This document shows positions 43,491-49,672 of a stretch of DNA of 49,672 nucleotides, in pieces. The stretch is taken from the NCBI GenBank assembly GCA_013426795.1, contig JACDZF010000003.1, forward strand, positions 1 to 49,672. The letters are read 5' to 3'. Numbering within the stretch: the stretch's first letter is position 1; the number at the start of each line of letters is the position of its first letter. Origin of the DNA: Desulfocapsa sp. GTDB taxonomy: Bacteria; Desulfobacterota; Desulfobulbia; Desulfobulbales; Desulfocapsaceae. The translations under genes and the position numbers were made by a program. Below the pieces are notes generated by a model. It was not told the origin of the DNA. It saw nothing but the letters and a program-made list of their open reading frames with translations, and did not search any database.

Positions 43491-43590
43491 GAAGGCACTG
43501 ATTGCAAGGAACGCCCTGGATACCAGCGGGTATGGCAGACGAAGACAGCCCCTTGAATGCACCTATTGAATACGACGCTGCAAAACGGCC

Positions 43591-44721
43591 ATGACCTTAA
43601 GCCCCTCTATCATCATCGACTCCACCCTCCGGGAAGGCGAACAGACGCCGGGAGTTCGTTTCAGCCAGGAAGATCGCTGCGCCCTTATTGAGCAGCTCTG
43701 CCAGGTGGGGATTGAAGAGATAGAACTGGGAATCGCCTCGGAAAAAAACGACCATCTGCCGGAGCTTTTCACCCTGGCCCGCGACATCATCGCGGGTGCC
43801 GGTACCCCTCAGCAGTTGGGACTGTGGTGCCGATGCCGGACGGAAGACATTGCCTTTGCCGCGCGCTGCCGCCCCGATGTCCTGTCGCTGTCCATCCCGG
43901 CCTCCGATCTGCACATCAGTGAACGGCTGCGCAAGGACCGCCAGTGGATCCTCGACACCGTGCAAACCGCCGTGGCTCAGGCCAGAGACGCCGGGATTCC
44001 CTTTCTCTCCCTGGGACTGGAAGACGCCACCCGGGCCGACCCGGCCTTCCTCTGCCAGCTGGCCAATACGGCGGCGGCCTGCGGCGTCCAGCGTCTGCGC
44101 CTGGCCGACACCGTGGGAGTGGCCTCTCCTGCCACCATCACCGCGCTGGTCCGGATGATCCGCCGGCAGTCAGGACTTCCCTGCGGCGTACACACCCACA
44201 ACGATTTCGGCATGGCCACCGCCAACGCCATCGCCGCCCTCGATGCCGGCGCGTCGTCCATTGACGCCACCGTCCTCGGCCTGGGAGAACGGGCCGGCAA
44301 CTGCCGCCTGGAAGAGGCCGCGGCCTTTCTCTGTCTGCAAAAGGGAAAAGTCCACTATCAGATCAACCTTCTGGCCAGGCTCTGCCAGACCATCAGCAAG
44401 GCGACAGGAATCACCATCGCCGGCAATCATCCCATCGTCGGCTCGGCCATCTTCACCTGTGAAACCGGCCTCCACCTGCATGGCCTGACCGTCAACCCCG
44501 ACACCTACGAGCCCTATCCGCCGGACAAGGTCGGAGCCACCCGGGCCATGATCTTTGGCCATAAGAGCGGTAAGCGGGCCCTGGTCAACCACCTTGCCAC
44601 CCTTGGTCATCCGGTGGATGACACCGTGGCGGACGCCCTCAGCGACCACCTGCGCAGCACCTCCGACCTGCCCGCCCAGGGCCTCAGCAACCCGGAACTG
44701 GTGAAGCTGACCAACCGCTGA
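43591..44721 (+). CDS. nifV: Homocitrate synthase NifV
   Basis: NifV condenses 2-oxoglutarate and acetyl-CoA into homocitrate, the organic ligand of the nitrogenase iron-molybdenum cofactor. The 376-residue protein is a DRE-TIM metallolyase: the first strand motif is DSTLREGEQTPGV, then RLADTVGVASPATI, and the metal-binding motif is HTHNDFGMATANAIAALDAG followed by GLGERAGN. Length fits NifV rather than the longer isopropylmalate synthases, which carry a C-terminal regulatory domain. It is the third plus-strand gene of the nif region. No clear ribosome site precedes the ATG. The nif setting makes LeuA-like roles unlikely. Confidence 0.92.
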   Translation: MTLSPSIIIDSTLREGEQTPGVRFSQEDRCALIEQLCQVGIEEIELGIASEKNDHLPELFTLARDIIAGAGTPQQLGLWCRCRTEDIAFAARCRPDVLSLSIPASDLHISERLRKDRQWILDTVQTAVAQARDAGIPFLSLGLEDATRADPAFLCQLANTAAACGVQRLRLADTVGVASPATITALVRMIRRQSGLPCGVHTHNDFGMATANAIAALDAGASSIDATVLGLGERAGNCRLEEAAAFLCLQKGKVHYQINLLARLCQTISKATGITIAGNHPIVGSAIFTCETGLHLHGLTVNPDTYEPYPPDKVGATRAMIFGHKSGKRALVNHLATLGHPVDDTVADALSDHLRSTSDLPAQGLSNPELVKLTNR

Positions 44722-44847
44722 ACATCCATCCTCCCCACGCTCCCCAGGGGCAGGCCAGCGTCATTCCCTGACCGGAAATATCGAGCTCCGGCCCATTCCT
44801 GGCCCTGACCGGCAAAGCTCGGACACATCTTCTGAAATAAAAAAAAA

Positions 44848-44888
44848 CGGCTGCCCTTGCCGGATTTGGGAGATGGCAAAGACAGCCG
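44848..44888. terminator. Bidirectional terminator between nifV and nifB
   Basis: CGGCTG (44848-44853) pairs with CAGCCG (44883-44888), with inner TGCC/GGCA pairing. On the plus strand a T run follows at 44905-44913; on the minus strand nine T residues follow the stem immediately (A run at 44839-44847). It therefore can stop both nifV and nifENB transcripts. Confidence 0.7.
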
Positions 44889-44919
44889 AGGCGGTACCCT
44901 CTTATTTTTTTTTAAAAAT

Positions 44920-44935
44920 CGGGCCACGCGGCCCG
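44920..44935 (-). terminator. Rho-independent terminator for the nifENB transcript
   Basis: CGGGCC (44920-44925) pairs with GGCCCG (44930-44935) around a 4-nt loop. On the minus strand it is followed by TTTTTAAAAAAAAA. It is the first terminator met after the repeat element downstream of nifB. Confidence 0.6.
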
Positions 44936-44961
44936 AATACACCAAAACAGAATGACGTTTG

Positions 44962-45142
44962 ATTCGAATTCTCCATCAAGGGTTCCAAATCGTCAAGAAA
45001 ACTCCCGCCCTTGACGGGAGAGGGGGGGGGTGGCTGAAGCTGCCATGGGCGGCTGTCATTGCTGATTCCCCCCTCCCCTGACCCCTCCCCGCCAGGGGGA
45101 GGGGAATTATCTTCACATTCACGCTTGATGTGGAAATGGAAT
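44962..45142. repeat. Dispersed ~190-bp MITE-like repeat, copy 2
   Basis: This is the second copy of the element at 2967-3159, in the same orientation. It begins ATTCGAATTCTCCATCAAGG and ends near GATGTGGAAATGGAAT. The central CCCCTCCCCTGACCCCTCCC...GGGGGAGGGG hairpin is shared. It lies between nifB and its terminator, so it would be part of the nifENB transcript's 3' end. Confidence 0.7.
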
Positions 45143-45187
45143 GAGATCAGTTTGCTTTCCATATCATCCATCATCCCCGGCCGGATC

Positions 45188-46453
45188 TCAACCGCATCCA
45201 GTCCCGGTTCCCTGGCAATGGGTGCCGCAGGCCTTCTTTTCCCGTCGTTTCAGCTTGGAAAGACCTTCGCCGCTGTAAATCGCCTTAAGTCCCATCTCAA
45301 TAAGGCCCGACATGCAGATTGGCTCTATTCCCTGTTTCTGCAGGATTTCCCGGGGGGTGTCGCCCATATCACTGGCCAGCACCGCCCGGCAGTCGGAGAG
45401 CACCCGGGTCAGGGCCTGCCATCGGCCAATACCGCTGCCCGGCATGGGCGCGGGCCGCTCTTCAACCATCCGGAAGGTGTCGTCAACCTTTTCCCAGATC
45501 ATAAAGCGGGTGGTCTCGCCCAGATGCTGGTTCACCAGCATCCCTTCCATACTGGCCACGGCCACATAGGGCCGCTCATTGGCCGGGCGGACGGGCAGCG
45601 AAGCGCAGGCGTTGAGACAGCCGGCCATCTCGCCGGAGCGGTCAGCTCCCAGCAGCCCCACCGCATCGGCCCGACAGCGCTTGCAGTGGCGCATCTGCGG
45701 CAGATATTTCTCCCCTGCCCCGCGCAGACGGGCCATGGTCTCCTTGTCTGGTTCAACGACATCGGCAAAGAGGGTGTCTTCGGTGGGCAGCAGGGCCATA
45801 CAGTTAAAGAGATCCACCCCCATCCCGGCCATGAATTTGGCCGTCTCTTCCACATGGTGGTCGTTTACTCCCGACACCACGATAAAATTCACCTTCACCG
45901 TCACCCCGCATTTTTTGAGCTTTTCAATGGCCTTCAACTGCCGGGCAAGGAGCAGCTCTGCCGCCTGCACCCCCTGATAGACGATCTTGCCGTCGGAGAC
46001 CCAGCTGTAGATATTCTTGGTGATCTGAGGATCAATGCCGTTCACGGTCACGGTCACATGGGAGACCCCGATCTCGGCCACCTCATCAATATATGGGTAC
46101 AGGCCCATGCCGTTGGTGGACAGACAGAGAATCAGGTCGGGATAGTTTTTGCGCAGCAGCTGCATGGTGCCCAGGGTTTCATCGGGGTTGGCAAAGGGAT
46201 CGCCAGGGCCGGCAATACCGGCCACACTGATGCGCGGCTCGGCAATGAGCACCTTCTCCATATAGACCAGGGCCTGCTCCGGGGAAAGAATGGTGGAGGT
46301 GACCCCGGGGCGGGACTCGTTGACACAGTCATACTTGCGGTTGCAATAGTTGCATTTGATGTTGCACTTGGGGGCCACGGGCAGATGGACTCTGCCGAAC
46401 TGGCCCTGAACCTTGGGATTGAAACAGGGATGCCGATTATAATCTATGGCCAT
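45188..46453 (-). CDS. nifB: Nitrogenase cofactor biosynthesis radical SAM protein NifB
   Basis: NifB builds the [8Fe-9S-C] core (NifB-co) of the nitrogenase cofactor. The 421-residue protein has the radical-SAM cluster motif C-x3-C-x2-C in PVAPKCNIKCNYCNRKYDC near residues 27-40, the initial HPCF, and the AGPGDPFANPDETL segment. After residue ~290 comes a NifX/NafY-like domain (YVAVASMEGMLVNQHLGE), and the tail is cysteine-rich (ACGTHCQGTGTGCG). AAGGAG lies 6 bp before the ATG. It is the last gene of nifE-nifN-nifB, 86 bp after nifN. Confidence 0.97.
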   Translation of the reverse strand: MAIDYNRHPCFNPKVQGQFGRVHLPVAPKCNIKCNYCNRKYDCVNESRPGVTSTILSPEQALVYMEKVLIAEPRISVAGIAGPGDPFANPDETLGTMQLLRKNYPDLILCLSTNGMGLYPYIDEVAEIGVSHVTVTVNGIDPQITKNIYSWVSDGKIVYQGVQAAELLLARQLKAIEKLKKCGVTVKVNFIVVSGVNDHHVEETAKFMAGMGVDLFNCMALLPTEDTLFADVVEPDKETMARLRGAGEKYLPQMRHCKRCRADAVGLLGADRSGEMAGCLNACASLPVRPANERPYVAVASMEGMLVNQHLGETTRFMIWEKVDDTFRMVEERPAPMPGSGIGRWQALTRVLSDCRAVLASDMGDTPREILQKQGIEPICMSGLIEMGLKAIYSGEGLSKLKRREKKACGTHCQGTGTGCG

Positions 46454-46539
46454 GATATGCTCCTTGTCGTTTGTTAGAATTCCATGCGCCGTCCGGAAAG
46501 TCAGGCTGAAAGCTGAAAAAGTTCATTGTTGAAACAAAA

Positions 46540-47895
46540 CTACATATAGCTGTACCCCACCGAGGAATCGTCCTGTTTTTTGGCCAGGATGGCATTGACC
46601 ACCTGATCAAAAAGTGCCTGGGCGCCACGGTAGCCAAGGTGAAGAATCCGCTGACCACCCATGCGGTCATGGATGGGGAACCCGACCCGGATCAGGGGAA
46701 TGGTCATCTTCCGGGCCAGGGGATATCCCTTGGAGTGCCCCACCAGCAGATCCGGGGCCAGTCCTTCCGCCATCTCACTGATATCAAAGAAATCCATGCC
46801 CTCAAAGACCTGCGGCTGCTCGGCCAGGATATCACCGGTGACGTCCTCGATCGCTGCCGCCAGCTTGCCGCTCTTGCCCCCGGAGGCACAGAGCACAGGC
46901 ACAATCCCGATCTCGGCAAGAAAGGCGGTAAGCCCCACCACCAGATCCTCTTCCCCGTAAAGAATGGCCTTTTTCCCAAAAATATACTTATGACAATCGA
47001 TATAACTGTCCAGCAACCGGCCCCGTTCCAAGGTATGCTTCAGGGGTACAGGGTTGCCGCTGAGACTGCTTAAGGAGGCAAAAAAGGCATCCGTTTCGGC
47101 AATACCGATGGGGGTTCCAAGGACGATGCGCTTCACCCCGTGTTTGTCGGCAAGCACCGCCCCGCCGCTCTTGTCGCCGATGGTACGACCAAATTCGATG
47201 GTGGCAGTGGCCCGGCCCATGCTGGTAATGGCGGCGATGGGCGTTCCACCCGGCTGAATTTCCTTGTAGGTGGTGCCTGCGGGCCCGTCCATGGTGTCGG
47301 AGAGGTCGGGCAGGATCGTTGACTCCAGACCAAAATCATCGAGGATTTCAGAGAGGTAGCGTTTATCGGCAGGTGAGATAAAGCCGGGCAGCAGATTGAT
47401 ATTGCCGGGCAGAGTCTCGCCGCCTTCGGCCAGCTGATCCACCACCGAGGTGACGGCGGCATGGAATCCCTCCATGTGGGTGCCGTTGTAGCTGGGGGTG
47501 GAGACCCGCACCATGATCGGCATGGTTCCCTCGGTCTCTCGCATGAATTCGTTGAGATAGCGGCCCACATCGTCGCCGATGGTCTCGGTCAGGCAGGTGG
47601 TGGCGATCCCGATAAGTTTTGGCTGATACTTCTGGGTCACATTCACCAGCCCCAGCTTGAGATTGGGGCCACCCCCATAAACGGCGTTTTTCTCCGAAAG
47701 CGAAGAGGATGCGATATCAATGGGCTCATTATAATGACTGATGATATACCGTCGCATATAGGTGGCGCAGCCCTGGGATCCATGCAGATAGGGAACAGCG
47801 CCCTCGATCCCCTTAAAGGCCAGACAGGCTCCAAGGGGTGTGCACAGCTTGCAGGCGTTGGTGGTGGAGATATAGTTCGGTGCTTTCTTGGACAT
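46540..47895 (-). CDS. nifN: Nitrogenase cofactor scaffold subunit NifN
   Basis: NifN pairs with NifE as the scaffold on which NifB-co is matured to iron-molybdenum cofactor. The 451-residue protein is NifD/K-like: CKLCTPLGACLAFKGIEGA near the N-terminus, HGSQGCATYMRRYI, and GIATTCLTETIGDD. The C-terminus has GYPLARKMTIPLIRVGFPIHDR. The ATG before SKKAPNYIS is chosen because GGAG lies 7 bp upstream. It is 94 bp after nifE. The NifN rather than NifK call rests on position between nifE and nifB and on length, since nifH, nifD and nifK are outside the window. Confidence 0.92.
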   Translation of the reverse strand: MSKKAPNYISTTNACKLCTPLGACLAFKGIEGAVPYLHGSQGCATYMRRYIISHYNEPIDIASSSLSEKNAVYGGGPNLKLGLVNVTQKYQPKLIGIATTCLTETIGDDVGRYLNEFMRETEGTMPIMVRVSTPSYNGTHMEGFHAAVTSVVDQLAEGGETLPGNINLLPGFISPADKRYLSEILDDFGLESTILPDLSDTMDGPAGTTYKEIQPGGTPIAAITSMGRATATIEFGRTIGDKSGGAVLADKHGVKRIVLGTPIGIAETDAFFASLSSLSGNPVPLKHTLERGRLLDSYIDCHKYIFGKKAILYGEEDLVVGLTAFLAEIGIVPVLCASGGKSGKLAAAIEDVTGDILAEQPQVFEGMDFFDISEMAEGLAPDLLVGHSKGYPLARKMTIPLIRVGFPIHDRMGGQRILHLGYRGAQALFDQVVNAILAKKQDDSSVGYSYM

Positions 47896-47989
47896 GATAA
47901 TCTCCATTGGAAACTGTTATTAAACGTGCGTCATGCGACCTGGTCTCGAGCTGAGGGACTTCCCCCCATCATGCTTCAGCCAGAGACCT

Positions 47990-49318
47990 CTATTTTTTGA
48001 TCCGCCACACCGGGCTCATCACCGAGGAATAAACCTCCCTGGCAAAGTTGAGCATCCCCTGAAAACCAGCCAGGGCCTCTTTGCGCTCATGGTTATGATC
48101 ACAGAAGGCGACTCCCAGTTTGTAGGCAATGGGCCTCTCCTTGACCCCGCCCACCAGGATATCCACCTCTTTTTCCTCAAGAAAGGAACTCAGCTCCAGG
48201 GGATTGGTATCATCCACGATGATCGTGCCGGGATCGGTGATCTCGGCCAGCTCCCGGTATTCCTGTTCGGTTCCGGTCTGCGACCCCACCATCACCACCT
48301 GCATATCGAGGAGGCGAAAGGCCTTGACCAGGGAAAAGGCCTTGAACGAGCCGCCCACATAGATGGCGGCCTTCTTGCCGGCCAGGGCCTTTTTATACAT
48401 CTGCAACTGCGGCATGATCCGGGTCAGTTCTTCCTGGACTAACTTTTTGGTTTTCTCCAGCATCTCCTTGTCGCCGAAATGATTGGCCACATCATAGAGG
48501 GACTGGGCCATATCATCGACTCCAAAGTAGGAGACCCGAATGGAGGGAATATTGTATTTTTCTTCCATGATCTTGGCCAGATCCATGGTGGAGCCGGAAC
48601 ACTGGACCACATTGAGGGCGGCCCCGTGCGCCCGTTTCAGATCGTCAACCCTGCCATCACCGGTGATGTTGGCCACCACCTCCACGCCCATGCGCTCGAA
48701 GTATTCGCGGATGATCCAGATCTCCCCGGCCAGATTAAAGTCGCCCAGGATATTGATGGAATAGGGCGAGATGCCGGCGGTATCTCCGGTACCGATCAGT
48801 CGGGCCATGGCATTGCAGGCGGCGGTGTAGCCGGCCCGCTTGTTGCCCTTGAACCCCTCCGACATCACCGGAATTACCGGTATCCCTTTTTCCGCCTCCA
48901 CCTGACGGCAGACTGCCTCCAGGTCATCGCCGATGATCCCGACAATACAGGTGGAATAGATAAAGGCAGCCTTGGGGCTGTGGCGGTCAATCAGTTCAAT
49001 CAGGGCCCGATAGAGTTTTTTTTCGCCACCGAAGATAACGTCAATCTCCTGCAAATCGGTGGAGAATGAAAGCCGGAAAAGCTCCGAGCCGGAGGACAGG
49101 GAGCCGCGGATATCCCAGGTGTACACCGCGCAGCCAATGGGCCCATGCACCAGATGCAGGGCATCGGCAATGGGATAGAGCACCACCCGCGATCCGCAGA
49201 AAACGCAGGCCCGCTGACTCACCGCTCCGGCCAGACTGTCTTTATTACACACCAGGGTAAAGGGCTGTTCACCGGTACGATGAACCTGATCCTGTCGTTC
49301 CGCAAGCATTCCTTCCAT
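47990..49318 (-). CDS. nifE: Nitrogenase cofactor scaffold subunit NifE
   Basis: NifE (442 aa) forms a heterotetramer with NifN and holds the cofactor precursor. Motifs of the NifD/E type include the cluster-binding ACVFCGSRVVLYPIADALHL, HGPIGCAVYTWDIRG, the YSTCIVGIIGDDLEAV region, and SEGFKGNKRAGY. The ATG before EGMLAERQ has AAGGAG 7 bp upstream, so the longer in-frame stretch to 49477 is treated as leader. This fits a sigma-54 promoter located about 140 bp upstream. It is the first gene of the nifENB operon. Confidence 0.94.
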   Translation of the reverse strand: MEGMLAERQDQVHRTGEQPFTLVCNKDSLAGAVSQRACVFCGSRVVLYPIADALHLVHGPIGCAVYTWDIRGSLSSGSELFRLSFSTDLQEIDVIFGGEKKLYRALIELIDRHSPKAAFIYSTCIVGIIGDDLEAVCRQVEAEKGIPVIPVMSEGFKGNKRAGYTAACNAMARLIGTGDTAGISPYSINILGDFNLAGEIWIIREYFERMGVEVVANITGDGRVDDLKRAHGAALNVVQCSGSTMDLAKIMEEKYNIPSIRVSYFGVDDMAQSLYDVANHFGDKEMLEKTKKLVQEELTRIMPQLQMYKKALAGKKAAIYVGGSFKAFSLVKAFRLLDMQVVMVGSQTGTEQEYRELAEITDPGTIIVDDTNPLELSSFLEEKEVDILVGGVKERPIAYKLGVAFCDHNHERKEALAGFQGMLNFAREVYSSVMSPVWRIKK

Positions 49319-49456
49319 GGTTGATCTCCTTTTCTCTTCCAATGGTGTGATGGGGCTTTTCTGTAAGGTAATCATGAACCTGCCCCGCAGCACAGGCACC
49401 AGGCCATATCTCTCTTTCGTGGCCGTTTCTGGGGCGTGCTGGTTGGAGTATGAATA
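49319..49456 (-). promoter_or_regulatory. Leader of the nifENB transcript
   Basis: About 127 nt separate the predicted transcription start near 49445 from the nifE ATG. The frame stays open across it but lacks a start signal. No known riboswitch is recognised. Confidence 0.4.
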
Positions 49457-49471
49457 GCAAAAACAATGCCA
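49457..49471 (-). promoter_or_regulatory. Sigma-54 (-24/-12) promoter of nifENB
   Basis: On the minus strand TGGCATTGTTTTTGC matches TGGCAC-N5-TTGC with one change, the same C-to-T change as in the nifA promoter. GG and GC are correctly spaced. Upstream to 49672 no perfect TGT-N10-ACA site was found; an activator site may lie beyond the window or be degenerate. Confidence 0.82.
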
Positions 49472-49672
49472 GTGCAACCGTATCTCGTTTTCTTATTATA
49501 TTTCATAGAGTTAATTGATTTTATCAGTTACCCCTCCAAACAGCCCTCAATACACTCAAATTGAATAAAATATTACAAAATGGAAACATCACTTCTTAAT
49601 TGTTTTGTGGAGCCCTAAAGCATATGACAGCAACAATCCGTGCAAGCAAAGAATTGAACGGATTGCACTACT
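49472..49672. other. AT-rich region upstream of nifE
   Basis: This end of the window is AT-rich with no supported gene. It presumably holds activator-binding sites for the nifE promoter. Nothing else is recognised. Confidence 0.35.

Noticed and set aside
43483-43512. Possible sigma-54 promoter before nifV (GGCAC...TTGC)
   Set aside because: GGCACTGATTGC has GG and GC only 10 bp apart instead of 12, which is not compatible with a functional -24/-12 element.
49319-49477. 53-residue N-terminal extension of NifE
   Set aside because: The extension runs into the sigma-54 promoter, and AAGGAG supports the start at 49318.
1-49672. CRISPR arrays, prophage or insertion-sequence transposases
   Set aside because: No regularly spaced direct repeats and no transposase or phage genes were seen; the repeats present are isolated intergenic elements.

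Overview
The window looks like a chromosomal segment of an anaerobic, diazotrophic member of the Desulfobacterota (sulfate- or sulfur-metabolising deltaproteobacteria, Desulfobulbaceae-like). This is inferred from gene content, since no rRNA is present: a full-length homodimeric pyruvate:ferredoxin oxidoreductase, a molybdopterin oxidoreductase of anaerobe type, nitrogenase-cofactor genes (nifA, nifV, nifB, nifN, nifE), a fused PabB-PabC enzyme, and EF-P with its lysyl-transferase EpmA. Base composition appears fairly GC-rich in genes and AT-richer between them.

Layout. 1-9.9 kb is housekeeping: tRNA-Arg(CCG), a MscS channel, folC followed directly by an HNH protein, a UvrD-type helicase, a diguanylate cyclase, a NagZ-like glycosidase with a double TM2 membrane protein, and a DUF493/YbeD protein with an unknown partner. 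10-17 kb holds pabBC, a CBS/ACT-like regulator and pyruvate:ferredoxin oxidoreductase, closed by two strong hairpins. 17-25 kb holds a methyltransferase/molybdopterin-oxidoreductase pair, FKBP isomerase, shikimate kinase-like protein, ArfB, a SprT-like/DUF2786 protein and the efp-epmA operon.

25-35 kb is envelope-directed: a CPBP protease, a three-gene operon of two GT-C-like membrane proteins around a dolichol-phosphate-mannose-synthase-like glycosyltransferase, and a three-gene operon (789-aa unknown with weak carboxylate-amine-ligase features, phosphatidylserine decarboxylase family protein, Lgt-like membrane protein). The last is the best candidate for an undescribed lipid or peptide modification pathway.

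35.4-40.05 kb is a five-gene chromate/oxyanion-resistance operon (chrB, small unknown, rhodanese, MFS, chrA) with a readable sigma-70 promoter overlapped by an inverted repeat. 40.3-49.5 kb is the nitrogen-fixation region: nifA - unknown RelA/SpoT-like gene - nifV on the plus strand, converging with nifE-nifN-nifB on the minus strand. nifA and nifE each have a -24/-12 sigma-54 promoter of almost the same sequence. nifH, nifD and nifK are not in the window.

Three families of short non-coding or mobile-like repeats lie between genes. The most striking is a ~150-bp element present twice in opposite orientation (5431-5586 and 35268-35418), with imperfect terminal inverted repeats and a conserved 35-codon cysteine-containing reading frame.
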